Positions 45,762 through 54,768 of a DNA stretch of 64,000 bases are shown one piece after another. The stretch is taken from contig MEOA01000007.1 of assembly GCA_001768515.1 (NCBI GenBank), positions 38,777-102,776 of the forward strand, written 5' to 3'. This DNA is from Bacteroidetes bacterium GWE2_42_24. GTDB taxonomy: Bacteria > Bacteroidota > Bacteroidia > Bacteroidales > TTA-H9. Below the pieces are notes generated by a model. It was given only the letters and a program-made list of their open reading frames with translations, had not been told where the DNA came from and did no database searches. Position 1 is the first letter of the stretch. Each line of letters starts with the position of its first letter. The translations under genes were made by a program, and so were the position numbers.

Positions 45762-47531
45762 TTACTCGACAGTAATTTTGGTACTCTTGTCGAAATAGTG
45801 CGTATGTAAAAGATGATGTGATTTCTCGCTCAGTGGTTTACCGAGGAATTCTTCATACAATTTGATGATGAATGGATTCTCGTGTGATTTACGGATGGGT
45901 TTTTCGGCGTCTTCTCTATACAGAGCCATCTGACGAGCCTTGAGAATAGACGAATCGCCATGATGAAGCGGCTGTCCGCCACCACCAATGCAACCACCCG
46001 GACAGGCCATAATTTCGATCGCATGGAATTCAGATTTACCATCGCGAACATCATTTAACAACTGACGGGCATGTCCAAGGCCATGTGCAATACCGATATT
46101 CAGTTTCAGTCCATCGAAATCAATTTCAGCATGACGGATTCCTTCGAGGCCACGCAATTCTTCAAAATCGACTTTATCGAGCTTTTTACCGGTATGTACT
46201 TCATAAGCTGTACGGACAGCTGCTTCAATCACACCGCCGGTTGTTCCGAAAATAACAGAAGCACCGGTTGATTCACCGAGCGGGTTATCGAAATCTTCAG
46301 CAGGCAAAGCCTTGAAGTCGATATTGGCTTGTTTAATCAATGCAGCAAGTTCACGAGTTGAGATGCTGAAATCTACATCAGGGTTGTTGTCATGTTTGAA
46401 TTCATCGCGGCTGCATTCATACTTCTTAGCCAGGCAGGGCATGATGGAGACCACCACAAGATCTTTGCGGGTTACACCAATCTTATCAGCAAAATAGGTC
46501 TTTGCAATGGCACCAAACATTTGTTGCGGACTGCGGGCAGTAGAAGGAACGTCTTTCAGTTCGGGGAAATTATGTTCAAAGAAATTCACCCATGCAGGGC
46601 AGCAGGAGGTGAGAATCGGGAGTTTAACAGATTTATCGCCACCCAGGAATTTGCCCAGACGATCAAGTAATTCGGTTCCCTCCTCCATAATGGTAAGGTC
46701 GGCAGCAAAATCGGTATCGAAAACGTAGTCGAATCCTATTTCACGCAGTGCAGTGACCATCTGGCCTGTTACCAGTGTTCCCGGTTCCAATCCAAACTCT
46801 TCACCCAATGCAGCACGTACTGCAGGAGCAGTTTGCACGACGACAGTTTTGGTGGGATCGGCTAGAGCTGCAATGATCTGACGGGTATGATCAACTTCAG
46901 TAAGGGCACCGGTAGGGCAAACAGCCACACACTGTCCACAATAGGTACACACTGATTTTTCGAGATTCATTTCAAAGGCAGGAGCCACGACCGACATGAA
47001 GCCACGATTGACAGCAGAGAGAGCCCCAACGCTTTGTACATCGTTGCACATCATTTCGCAGCGGCGGCACATCACGCACTTGTCAACATCGCGGATGATA
47101 GAAGGAGAAGTATCCTTACGATAGGTACTTTGTTCACCTTTGTAGGTAATTTCACGAATACCAAATTTATGGGCCAGATCCTGCAATTCGCAGTTACCTG
47201 ACTTAGCACATACGAGGCAATCGAACGGGTGATCCGAAAGGATCAGTTCGAGGACAGTGCGACGGGCATTAAGTACTCGGATTGTATTTGTACGAACTAC
47301 CATTCCTGGCATGCATTCGGTGGCACAAGCGGGAGCCAGATTACGGCGTCCTTCGACTTCAACAACACAAATACGACAGCCACCCGGTTTGTTCTCAATT
47401 TTCATGTCACCTAATGAAAAGTAACATAACGTGGGGATATCAATCCCGATCTGCCTGGCGGCTTTAAGAATGGTGGTGCCTTTTTCGACTTCAACACTCT
47501 TTTTATCGATGGTTAATTTAATAAGTTCCAT
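45762..47531 (-). CDS. hydA: [FeFe]-hydrogenase catalytic subunit HydA, left operon, standard H-cluster motif
   Basis: The 589-residue group A hydrogenase has a [2Fe-2S] domain (C36, C52, C55, C69), a His-Cys cluster (H101, C105, C108, C114) and two [4Fe-4S] clusters (C152-C162 and C195-C205). In the H-cluster domain, C310-C311 lie in TSCCPAW, C366 in IMPCLAKKYE, and C510/C514 in ACPGGCIGGGGQP. The motif STARSPQ (about 330-336) is standard. The C-terminal small-subunit region is fused. It makes or uses H2, probably with electrons from NADH and ferredoxin. Confidence 0.95.
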   Translation of the reverse strand: MELIKLTIDKKSVEVEKGTTILKAARQIGIDIPTLCYFSLGDMKIENKPGGCRICVVEVEGRRNLAPACATECMPGMVVRTNTIRVLNARRTVLELILSDHPFDCLVCAKSGNCELQDLAHKFGIREITYKGEQSTYRKDTSPSIIRDVDKCVMCRRCEMMCNDVQSVGALSAVNRGFMSVVAPAFEMNLEKSVCTYCGQCVAVCPTGALTEVDHTRQIIAALADPTKTVVVQTAPAVRAALGEEFGLEPGTLVTGQMVTALREIGFDYVFDTDFAADLTIMEEGTELLDRLGKFLGGDKSVKLPILTSCCPAWVNFFEHNFPELKDVPSTARSPQQMFGAIAKTYFADKIGVTRKDLVVVSIMPCLAKKYECSRDEFKHDNNPDVDFSISTRELAALIKQANIDFKALPAEDFDNPLGESTGASVIFGTTGGVIEAAVRTAYEVHTGKKLDKVDFEELRGLEGIRHAEIDFDGLKLNIGIAHGLGHARQLLNDVRDGKSEFHAIEIMACPGGCIGGGGQPLHHGDSSILKARQMALYREDAEKPIRKSHENPFIIKLYEEFLGKPLSEKSHHLLHTHYFDKSTKITVE

Positions 47532-47578
47532 TGATCTGCTAATTAATATTGATGTTAAAAATCATCATTCCGGTACGC

Positions 47579-49369
47579 TTAGCGAACGAAGATGGCATTG
47601 AATTTACACTTCTCAACGCAAGCACCGCATTTGATACAGATATCCTGATTGATTTCATGGGCTTTCTTACGTTCTCCGCTGATAGCATTCACCGGACAGT
47701 TGCGGGCGCAGGCAGTACATCCAACGCAGGCGTCAGGTTCAATTACATAGCGAAGCATGCTCTTGCAAACACCAGCACGGCATTTCTTCTCTGTAACGTG
47801 TTCAAGATATTCATCCCAGAAATTATCAAGGGTTGAAAGAACCGGATTGGGTGAAGTCTGACCCAACCCACAGAGGGCAGTATCTTTGATCACCTGACCT
47901 AGGTTGCGCAGGTTATCGAGATCTTCCATTGTGCCCTCACCTTTAGTAATCTTGGTAAGAATTTCATGTAGGCGTTTGTTGCCAATGCGGCAAGGGGAAC
48001 ATTTTCCGCATGATTCTTCAACGGTAAATTCCAGATAGAATTTAGCAATGGCCACCATACAATCATCTTCATCCATAACGATCATACCACCCGAACCCAT
48101 CATAGAGCCGACAGCAATCAGATTATCATAGTCGATAGGTGTATCCAGATGTTTCATGGTGAGGCAACCACCTGAAGGGCCACCGGTTTGAACAGCTTTA
48201 AACTGTTTGCCATCCTTGATGCCACCACCAATTTCATAAATGACTTCACGGAGTGTGGTGCCCATTGGAACTTCAATCAACCCAACATTATTAATTTTTC
48301 CGGCGAGCGCGAACACTTTGGTACCTTTTGATTTCTCACTTCCAATAGAGGCGAACCATTCGGGTCCTTTAAGGATAATAACGGGAATATTGGCATAGGT
48401 TTCAACATTATTCACATTGGTAGGTTTACCAAGGTAACCGCTTTCCGAAGGGAATGGGGGCTTAAAGGTAGGTTCACCACGATGACCTTCCATCGAATGG
48501 ATGAGTGCAGTTTCCTCACCACACACAAATGCGCCGGCACCGTACCTCATCTCAATATCGAAACTGAAATCCGAGCCCAGAATATTTTCACCAAGAAGGC
48601 CATACTCTCTGGCTTGCCTGAGGGCAACTTTAAGACGTGCAATGGCCAGAGGATATTCTGCACGGATATAAATCAGCCCCTTGGAAGCACTAGTGCAGTA
48701 ACCATTAATGGCCATAGCTTCGATAACACTGTGAGGATCGCCCTCGAGAATGGATCTGTCCATGAAAGCACCAGGGTCACCTTCATCGGCATTACAAACC
48801 ACATATTTCTGATCAGCTTTGACTTTGCTGGTAATCTGCCACTTGAGGCCTGTTGGAAAACCACCTCCACCACGACCACGAAGACCTGATTTAATAAGAT
48901 CACTGATTACCTGTTCAGGTGTTGATGACAAAACTTTACCCAGTGCTGCATAACCATCGCGGGCAATATATTCATCTATATTTTCAGGATCAATGAACCC
49001 ACAATTTCTTAAAGCAATTCGAATCTGTTTGCGATAGAAACCCATATGCTTCGAATCGCTGACGTGTTCCTGATTTTCAGGATTGGTATAAAGCAGACGG
49101 TTAACTTTTCTGCCTTTATAAATATGCTCGGCTACGATTTCATCGCAATCAGCAGGAGTCACCTGCGTATAAAATGTGTTATCGGGAAGGACCTTGACAA
49201 TGGGTCCCTTTTCACAGAAGCCGAAGCAACCGGTCATCACAACTTTAACCTCTCCGTCGAGATTACGTTCTACCAGTGCACGATTCAGGCTTTCAACAAT
49301 AGCATCACTGTGCGATGCCCGGCACCCGGTTCCTCCACACACCAAAAGGTGCTGGTTGTACTTTGCCAT
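47579..49369 (-). CDS. hydB: [FeFe]-hydrogenase flavin subunit HydB (NuoF-like), full-length type
   Basis: This is the 596-residue HydB of bifurcating type. An N-terminal thioredoxin-like [2Fe-2S] domain has C11, C16, C48 and C52. A NuoF core follows with the glycine-rich RGRGGGGF FMN-binding loop, GDPGAFMDRS, and a [4Fe-4S] motif beginning at C454 (CGKCSPC). C-terminal ferredoxin motifs follow: CVGCTACARNC and CIKCGACVEKC. It binds FMN and NADH. It has a strong AGGAGG Shine-Dalgarno 7 bases before ATG, unusual for this window. Confidence 0.95.
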   Translation of the reverse strand: MAKYNQHLLVCGGTGCRASHSDAIVESLNRALVERNLDGEVKVVMTGCFGFCEKGPIVKVLPDNTFYTQVTPADCDEIVAEHIYKGRKVNRLLYTNPENQEHVSDSKHMGFYRKQIRIALRNCGFIDPENIDEYIARDGYAALGKVLSSTPEQVISDLIKSGLRGRGGGGFPTGLKWQITSKVKADQKYVVCNADEGDPGAFMDRSILEGDPHSVIEAMAINGYCTSASKGLIYIRAEYPLAIARLKVALRQAREYGLLGENILGSDFSFDIEMRYGAGAFVCGEETALIHSMEGHRGEPTFKPPFPSESGYLGKPTNVNNVETYANIPVIILKGPEWFASIGSEKSKGTKVFALAGKINNVGLIEVPMGTTLREVIYEIGGGIKDGKQFKAVQTGGPSGGCLTMKHLDTPIDYDNLIAVGSMMGSGGMIVMDEDDCMVAIAKFYLEFTVEESCGKCSPCRIGNKRLHEILTKITKGEGTMEDLDNLRNLGQVIKDTALCGLGQTSPNPVLSTLDNFWDEYLEHVTEKKCRAGVCKSMLRYVIEPDACVGCTACARNCPVNAISGERKKAHEINQDICIKCGACVEKCKFNAIFVR

Positions 49370-49376
49370 ACGTTTT

Positions 49377-49382
49377 CCTCCT
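49377..49382 (-). promoter_or_regulatory. Strong Shine-Dalgarno of hydB (AGGAGG)
   Basis: Read on the minus strand, AGGAGG lies 7 bases before the hydB ATG. Most genes in this window have no such element, so it marks hydB for strong or Firmicutes-like initiation. Confidence 0.75.
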
Positions 49383-49384
49383 AA

Positions 49385-49783
49385 TTATTTATTGTCAATA
49401 GTTTCATAATTGCGCGGGATAATCCCGTCGACTAATTCACCGTTTTTGATATACTTCTCGATGATCTCGTCAGCTCTTTTTACATTGACGTTACCAAATA
49501 CAACAGGTTCCTGACCCGGAAGTATCACCTCGATGGTAGGTTCGGCAAAGCAGTAACCCATATCGCCGGTCTGGGTCACAACTGCATCTACATTACGTTT
49601 CTCAAGCTCTTCGATCAGAAAGTTCATCACTTCCTTAGCACCCGAAGCGATGCCACTGGTAGCCATGCCTACTTTAATCTGAACAAGCTTCTCTGGTTGA
49701 TCGGCGTTTTCTCTCAGACGAATCTTCTCCTGCACGTCGTCCTTGATCTTCCGGAGATCGGCCAATGATTTGATTTTTGTCAT
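49385..49783 (-). CDS. HndB-like ferredoxin-fold protein lacking the expected cysteines
   Basis: The 132-residue protein (ATG at 49783; the frame is open to 49813) matches the thioredoxin-like (2Fe-2S) family found as HndB in NADP-reducing hydrogenases. The usual motif with cysteine after VGMAT reads ATSGIASGA (S43), and the usual TGC-x-x-x-C reads TGDMGYC (D74, C78). Only one cysteine remains in the whole protein, so it cannot hold a standard [2Fe-2S] cluster. It may be structural. It precedes hydB by 15 bases and is probably first in the structural operon. Confidence 0.75.
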   Translation of the reverse strand: MTKIKSLADLRKIKDDVQEKIRLRENADQPEKLVQIKVGMATSGIASGAKEVMNFLIEELEKRNVDAVVTQTGDMGYCFAEPTIEVILPGQEPVVFGNVNVKRADEIIEKYIKNGELVDGIIPRNYETIDNK

Positions 49784-49874
49784 AATTACTGTTTTTAATC
49801 CTGTTTCCAGCACTGGTACGTCTGGTATTTCAATGATTTGTGAAACAAAATGTTACCATTCCTGATTTTGGGTG

Positions 49875-49905
49875 CAAAAATAACGCTCAAATGTCACTTA
49901 AACAA
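49875..49905 (-). promoter_or_regulatory. Separate promoter of the left hydrogenase structural genes
   Basis: Read on the minus strand, TTG (49905-49903), 20 bases, then TATTTTTG (49882-49875) is a near-ideal Bacteroidota promoter. It lies between the HATPase gene and the HndB-like gene, so the structural genes can be transcribed apart from the regulatory cassette. Confidence 0.65.
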
Positions 49906-50006
49906 GTATAATTGTTAATATTTTAACACTGTGAATCAGATAACAAAAATTTATATTCATTCTAAATAAGAATCAATATATACAACTCGGATCCAATGGG
50001 TTAAAA

Positions 50007-50555
50007 CTAACGATTTATTTTAATTTCCGTTAAATTTTCATCAATCATTTCTATCAAAAATTTTCTGACTGAAGGATCTGTTATGGAGACGCCATCCAAG
50101 GCTGCTTTAACTTCACGGCTATCGAAAACATATTCGCCATGACTTGTAAAATGTGTATAGATGAAATCAATATCGGTGAAAGAACATGTCAGCATAGCTA
50201 TAACACCAGAAATATCGCCAATAGCAGGGCGATCAAAGTTTCTAAACTCAAAACGACAAGTCACGGTTGTTCCCTCCCCTACAACTGATTCAAGGTGGAA
50301 ATAGCCACCGGTTCGTTCTGCATTCTGTTTCAGTAGTGGCAAACCCAGCCCAACCTTACGCGTAGAACGGGAAGTAACAAATGGATCAATCACCTTATCA
50401 ACCATCTCCATGGGAATTCCTTTTCCATTATCCGTTACAATCAAAAAATAACTGTTGGCCTCTTCCTCTTCTCTGATCGTGATCTGAATCAGCGAAGCAC
50501 CCGCTGTAATCGAATTGTTTACAATGTCGAGAATGTGAAGTGATAATTCTTTCAT
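50007..50555 (-). CDS. Stand-alone histidine-kinase-type ATPase domain protein
   Basis: The 182-residue protein has a GHKL ATPase domain without the phosphoacceptor (DHp) helix pair. The N box is DIVNNSITAGAS, the G1 box DNGKGIP, and the G2 box GLGLPLLKQNAERTGG. The last 70 residues form a separate small domain. It has no membrane segment. It could phosphorylate a protein serine or histidine elsewhere, or act as an anti-regulator. Proteins of this kind are often found beside HydABC genes in anaerobes. Confidence 0.8.
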   Translation of the reverse strand: MKELSLHILDIVNNSITAGASLIQITIREEEEANSYFLIVTDNGKGIPMEMVDKVIDPFVTSRSTRKVGLGLPLLKQNAERTGGYFHLESVVGEGTTVTCRFEFRNFDRPAIGDISGVIAMLTCSFTDIDFIYTHFTSHGEYVFDSREVKAALDGVSITDPSVRKFLIEMIDENLTEIKINR

Positions 50556-50567
50556 TTGTTTGATTGA

Positions 50568-51302
50568 TTAGGAAACAATGCGCCGGCCACCGATCGCCTT
50601 AAGTACCATCTTAAACTCATCGAATGATGGAGATTCCATTTCAAACTCAGAAAAGTTCTGACCAATATCGACAACGAAATGGGCGTCACTGCTCCTGATT
50701 ACCGGCAACTTATTCTTTCGTCCCAAACCGTTGGCGAACGCTATATTTGAAGTATGTTTAGATAATTCCAAAGCGTCTGCATTGAGGTCAGGGGGAATAA
50801 AGCCTAACTGGCTTACAAGGCTATACATCGGCCGTGTAACGTGGGCAGGTATAAAAAGACCACCAAGAGAATGTACAAATGCTGCAACTTGATCGATGCC
50901 CTGGTCTATGGCTGAAATCAGAAGCCAGGGGTATTCCAGTACTATATTCTCATCACGATCGACCACCAACTGATAGCCAAACTTATCGATATTATTTGGT
51001 ATTCTGAGCAGGTGGCTTTCGATATAATCCTGCAGACGACCGAGTGAATCTATATCTGGCATATAAGACAGACAATGAGTTTCCTCGCGAGTAGTAATTT
51101 CAGCTCCACAGTATACAGCCAGACCTTTTTCTGCAGCTATTTGAGCGATCAGAGGTGCCTGAAGGGTAGAATTATGATCGGTTATGCCGATTATCTGAAG
51201 GTTTCTCGCCAGAGCTGTCTCAATGATCGCTTCAGGACTCATTGAGAGGTCGCCGCAAGGCGACAAAACCGTATGGATATGCAAATCGGCTCTGAAAACC
51301 AT
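50568..51302 (-). CDS. PHP-domain phosphoesterase
   Basis: The 244-residue protein starts with the metal-binding motif RADLHIHTVLSPCGD (D6, H8, H10), then GITDHNS, and has further histidines in GAEITTREETH, IPAHVTRP and SSDAHF. This is the trinuclear-metal PHP fold seen in TrpH/RNase AM and histidinol phosphatase. In this context it is probably a regulatory phosphatase or nucleotide phosphoesterase, which is an inference. It lies 12 bases upstream of the HATPase gene in the cassette. Confidence 0.85.
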   Translation of the reverse strand: MVFRADLHIHTVLSPCGDLSMSPEAIIETALARNLQIIGITDHNSTLQAPLIAQIAAEKGLAVYCGAEITTREETHCLSYMPDIDSLGRLQDYIESHLLRIPNNIDKFGYQLVVDRDENIVLEYPWLLISAIDQGIDQVAAFVHSLGGLFIPAHVTRPMYSLVSQLGFIPPDLNADALELSKHTSNIAFANGLGRKNKLPVIRSSDAHFVVDIGQNFSEFEMESPSFDEFKMVLKAIGGRRIVS

Positions 51303-51312
51303 TCGTTGGCAG

Positions 51313-51645
51313 CTATTTTAATAAATCATAGATTTTCCCAGCCAACTCAAACGTTTGAAGGGAGGAACTTAATACTGGGATTTCTTCCTCTTCACTCTGC
51401 AAAGCCATGTCAGGCTCAGGTTTTAAGTCTTTAACCAGAATCACTGCCGAAAGATCCTTCAGGGAGGCAATGGCCATCACATTCTTATGCGTTTGCAAGG
51501 TAATCCATATTCTTCCTGCATCACAGTTACCCATCACATCGCTAAGCAAATCTGAAACATAACCACCGGCGACTTCTTTATTCAGTCCAGACGCCCCTGA
51601 TACAACAGTAAGGTTGAGTGCATCAACCAATTCTTTTACAGTCAT
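51313..51645 (-). CDS. DRTGG-domain protein (copy 2 of the cassette)
   Basis: The 110-residue protein fits the DRTGG fold, found at the regulatory part of phosphotransacetylases and alone beside hydrogenases. It begins MTVKELVDALNLTVVSG, then GGYVSDLLSDVMGN, and ends in LAGKIYDLLK. No catalytic motif is visible. It sits between the sensory hydrogenase homologue and the PHP protein, with spacings of 10-11 bases, so it is in one operon. A paralogue lies at 53548-53892. Confidence 0.8.
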   Translation of the reverse strand: MTVKELVDALNLTVVSGASGLNKEVAGGYVSDLLSDVMGNCDAGRIWITLQTHKNVMAIASLKDLSAVILVKDLKPEPDMALQSEEEEIPVLSSSLQTFELAGKIYDLLK

Positions 51646-51656
51646 TATTTTTGGAT

Positions 51657-53036
51657 TTAAATGTTTTCTGATTCGGGTTTCTTTAGCTTTTTTTTACCCC
51701 ATATACTCTCGATGATAGCAGTTGACCCGGCCATATTCAACTTACCGGATGAAATTTGTCGGTTTCTGATAAAGAAGCATTGCTCTATTCCGGCTTTACC
51801 CTGAACAATATCTTCAGCAAGAGCCTGACAATTGGGTGCACCACAAGCTCCACAATCAACCTGAGGCAGCGATTTCAGTAGTCTGTTACGCTGGTTCATC
51901 TTCTTCATTGCCTCGGCCATGTTTTCATCCAGCATCAACATGCTACGTGGATTAACATCATCAATTGCAATGTGATTAATCAAATATTCCTTTGAGCGGA
52001 CGATTGACTCTTCCGACATTTCCGACGGAATCGGTCCACTGACAGAGGGTAGGTTGGCAGCCCTGTTCTTTAATCTCTCGACGGCCAGAAACCTATTGGC
52101 GACAGCTAAAACACCACCTGCACAACTTTCATCACATGCCCTCAATTCAACAAAATCGATGTCATCAATTTCCTCATTCTCGAGTTTTTCAAGGAAATCA
52201 ATCACGTTATGAATTTCATCGATCGCCAGACAACGTCCCTGTATAGGAGTAGCTTCACCATGAGTAAGGCTCCACATGACCCCTTCACTTGTAAGCGGAT
52301 CGATCTTCGGCAGGTAGCACGACTCACTCTTGCCATTCTGCTTAATCGACTTATAGATTTTGTTGAATATAAAATCCATGTTAATAACCCCAGAAATGGG
52401 TGACCATTCTTCGCCTACCGGAGATTTGATGGCAGCAATTTTGGCGGCACATGGGGTAATGTAAAAAATTCCAAGTCTATCAGAATTTATGCCTTTATCA
52501 GTATATAGTTTTTTAATATGAAGCGCCGCAATGTCCAGGGGTGGCTTTAGCAACATCACATTTTCTGTCAAAGCCGGAAACCTGACCTGAATAAGTCTGA
52601 CGATTGCAGGGCAAAAAGAAGAGATAACCGGCTGGTTAGCGGCAGGATTTTTCACAAATCGTTTAGCGGCTTCCAGAAGTATCTCTACACCATGCTCTAC
52701 TTCATAGACTGCAGTGAACCCAAGTTCCATCAGGGCGCTATATATCTGGGCAACTGTAATATCTTCAGGGAACTGACCACTGAGTACTGCGGGTACCAAT
52801 GCTACCCGATGCTCAAAGTCGAATATCTTTTTAAAGTCATCATGTTCGATATGGATGGCCTTTACCGGACAGTTGCGCAGACACATACCACAATCAACAC
52901 AACGATCATCGATGATCACAGCTTTGCCATTTCTGACCCTGATGGCCTCAGTCGGGCAAACCGTCATGCAATGGGTACATCCAATGCAAATGTCATCCCT
53001 AACCTTCAACGCATGATGGAATGATTTGGCTTCCAT
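51657..53036 (-). CDS. Sensory-type [FeFe]-hydrogenase homologue (HydS-like)
   Basis: The 459-residue protein has two N-terminal [4Fe-4S] motifs (C17-C27 and C46-C56) and an H-cluster-type domain (about 75-330). A C-terminal four-cysteine [4Fe-4S] motif (C395, C398, C403, C420) follows. The H-cluster cysteines are present: C142 (SSFCPAI), C196 (ITPCAAK), C301 and C305 (ACDESCAGG). The proton-relay cysteine position before C142 is phenylalanine (F141) and the small-subunit tail is absent. This fits a slow, sensory H2 or redox detector and not a main catalyst. No PAS domain is present. Confidence 0.8.
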   Translation of the reverse strand: MEAKSFHHALKVRDDICIGCTHCMTVCPTEAIRVRNGKAVIIDDRCVDCGMCLRNCPVKAIHIEHDDFKKIFDFEHRVALVPAVLSGQFPEDITVAQIYSALMELGFTAVYEVEHGVEILLEAAKRFVKNPAANQPVISSFCPAIVRLIQVRFPALTENVMLLKPPLDIAALHIKKLYTDKGINSDRLGIFYITPCAAKIAAIKSPVGEEWSPISGVINMDFIFNKIYKSIKQNGKSESCYLPKIDPLTSEGVMWSLTHGEATPIQGRCLAIDEIHNVIDFLEKLENEEIDDIDFVELRACDESCAGGVLAVANRFLAVERLKNRAANLPSVSGPIPSEMSEESIVRSKEYLINHIAIDDVNPRSMLMLDENMAEAMKKMNQRNRLLKSLPQVDCGACGAPNCQALAEDIVQGKAGIEQCFFIRNRQISSGKLNMAGSTAIIESIWGKKKLKKPESENI

Positions 53037-53046
53037 TCAGTTAGTA

Positions 53047-53472
53047 TTAAGTGGTAGGTTGATTGATAAATACAATTAATTCAACAGTAGTTCCCTTGTC
53101 AACTACTGAGGTTACATGCATCTCGTCGGTATTTTTTTTCATATTGGGGAGTCCCATTCCCGCTCCAAATCCCATTTCGCGTACCTCCGATGATGCAGTT
53201 GAATACCCTTGTTGCATTGCAAGTTCAATATCCGGAATCCCAGGGCCTTCATCAACCAAACGTATTCTAACCTCCGACGTGTCGATATTGGCTATAATTC
53301 TCCCTTTAAATGCGTGAGCTACAATGTTTACCTCGGCCTCGTACAACGCCACAACAATGCGTTTAATGTCGCGGTGATCGACATTCAACTGCTTCAATAT
53401 TTTCTTGATCTGGCTGGATGCATTCCCAGCCGTAGCAAAATCTCCACCTTGTACTTCAAACTCAAAAACCAT
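53047..53472 (-). CDS. RsbW-like anti-sigma-type ATPase
   Basis: The 141-residue protein matches the HATPase_c_2 family of serine kinases: ALYEAEVNIVAHAF (N box), VDEGPGIPDIELA (G1), and GAGMGLPNMKK (G2). RsbW-type proteins phosphorylate serine on partner proteins and bind sigma factors. No anti-anti-sigma or sigma partner is in this window, so its target is unknown, and the DRTGG proteins are candidate substrates. It lies between the first DRTGG gene and the HydS-like gene. Confidence 0.8.
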   Translation of the reverse strand: MVFEFEVQGGDFATAGNASSQIKKILKQLNVDHRDIKRIVVALYEAEVNIVAHAFKGRIIANIDTSEVRIRLVDEGPGIPDIELAMQQGYSTASSEVREMGFGAGMGLPNMKKNTDEMHVTSVVDKGTTVELIVFINQPTT

Positions 53473-53547
53473 AGGATAAACAATGTTAAATCAAAGGCAA
53501 TAATCCGAAAAAATGAGGATAATTCCGAACAAATTTACCAGCAATGT

Positions 53548-53892
53548 TCAGAATACGGGCTTTATACCTGCTTGTGAAAGGATTGCAATTGCTTTAAACA
53601 TAGAAGAACTATATTCTATCAGCGTAATATTGCTCTCGACAGCCAGTTCGATCATCTCTTGTGTAACCTTTTTGTTTCTCACAAAAATAATACAGGGAAT
53701 ATCACTCATTTCAGCTGTTCTGACAGCCTGATTATTCGCTAATCCTGTAATTAACAAAAGATTATCTGTTTCAAGCGTAAGTACATCACTCATCAGGTCT
53801 GACGCGAAACCATATTCAACCTCACGTTCACCCAATTCACGCCCGCATACCATGGTGGCATTCAGAAGACTCACTATTTCACTTATTTTCAT
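53548..53892 (-). CDS. DRTGG-domain protein (copy 1 of the cassette)
   Basis: The 114-residue protein resembles the DRTGG protein at 51313-51645 in layout: MKISEIVSLLNATMVCG, then YGFASDLMSDVL, a strand IPCIIFVRNKKV, and helix AIAILSQAGIKPVF. It is the first gene of the minus-strand regulatory unit, 43 bases from a good promoter. The two copies are diverged, so they may bind different partners or ligands. Confidence 0.8.
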   Translation of the reverse strand: MKISEIVSLLNATMVCGRELGEREVEYGFASDLMSDVLTLETDNLLLITGLANNQAVRTAEMSDIPCIIFVRNKKVTQEMIELAVESNITLIEYSSSMFKAIAILSQAGIKPVF

Positions 53893-53934
53893 AAATCAGT
53901 ATACTAAAACAATGATGATTGATAAAATCTGACG

Positions 53935-53966
53935 CAAAGATAATGTAAGTATTCATGTTAAACCAA
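53935..53966 (-). promoter_or_regulatory. Promoter of the regulatory cassette (minus strand)
   Basis: Read on the minus strand, TTG (53966-53964), 21 bases, then TATCTTTG (53942-53935) fits the Bacteroidota promoter. It faces away from the right hydrogenase operon, so the two operons share a 379-base divergent region (53893-54271) that is very A+T-rich. Confidence 0.6.
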
Positions 53967-54173
53967 TTATTTGTTAAAAAATTAACAATGTTATTAGAAT
54001 AACAACAAAAATATAATGCAAATAAAATTTAATGTGATAAAAATCTCTAAAAAGTATTGTTAACTAATTAACAAACAACCATGAAGATTATTACGACTAT
54101 TTAGACTAATTTAAAATTAAACCTCTATTAGCAAACTAAACCGGTTGATTAATATGTAAAATGAGCTAAAGTC

Positions 54174-54181
54174 TACTTTTG
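54174..54181 (+). promoter_or_regulatory. -7 element (TACTTTTG) for the right hydrogenase operon
   Basis: TACTTTTG is a perfect TAnnTTTG match, giving a leader of about 85 bases before the first start codon. A -33 TTG at normal spacing is lacking, so activation by a factor is possible. Confidence 0.5.
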
Positions 54182-54262
54182 ACCAGCACTGTTATTTGAT
54201 TAACAATAAAGCAAAAGATCAAATCAATCAGAAGTTTTTAAAAATCAAACTAATTAACAAAC

Positions 54263-54267
54263 GGAGG
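54263..54267 (+). promoter_or_regulatory. Shine-Dalgarno of the right hydC (GGAGG)
   Basis: GGAGG lies 4 bases before the ATG of the right hydC. It is one of three strong Shine-Dalgarno elements in the hydrogenase region and unlike most other genes here. Confidence 0.7.
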
Positions 54268-54271
54268 ATAA

Positions 54272-54736
54272 ATGTCGAACACAGAGAACTTTGTAAAAGA
54301 ACTTGCCGACAAGTATGGCCGAAGTCGCGAATCACTTATGCCAATTCTACAAGAAATTGTAGATGTTCAAAACTATGTCAATGATGAAGCAATGGTAAAT
54401 GTTGCGCGCGAACTTGATTTGTCGGCTGCCGAGGTATATGGTACCGCAAGTTTTTATTCTTTTATCGAAACCCGCGAGATGGGAGAATACATTATCAGGG
54501 TTTGTAAAACCATTGTCTGCGATATGAAAGGAAAAGAAGCTGTTCTGCGCGCCATCGAAGATACACTGAAGGTTAAAATCGGAGAAACTACTCCCGATAA
54601 AAAATTCACACTACTTACAACCAATTGCCTTGGCTGGTGCCATAAAGGTCCCGCCATGCTCATAAATAACGAGGTCTTTACTGAGCTTACACCAGGTAAA
54701 GTGGTGGATATCATCGAAAGCTACATGCACAAATAA
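54272..54736 (+). CDS. hydC: [FeFe]-hydrogenase subunit HydC (NuoE-like), right operon
   Basis: The 154-residue NuoE-type protein has the [2Fe-2S] cysteines in VCKTIVC (two) and TNCLGWC (two). It begins with a helical domain (LADKYGRSRESLMPILQE) and the typical AAEVYGTASFYSF segment. It relays electrons between the flavin subunit and HydA in the second trimer. It is the first gene of the plus-strand operon. Its paralogue is at 45234-45713. Confidence 0.9.
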   Translation: MSNTENFVKELADKYGRSRESLMPILQEIVDVQNYVNDEAMVNVARELDLSAAEVYGTASFYSFIETREMGEYIIRVCKTIVCDMKGKEAVLRAIEDTLKVKIGETTPDKKFTLLTTNCLGWCHKGPAMLINNEVFTELTPGKVVDIIESYMHK

Positions 54737-54768
54737 CCCAATTCGAACAATTGAAAAAAACAATCACT

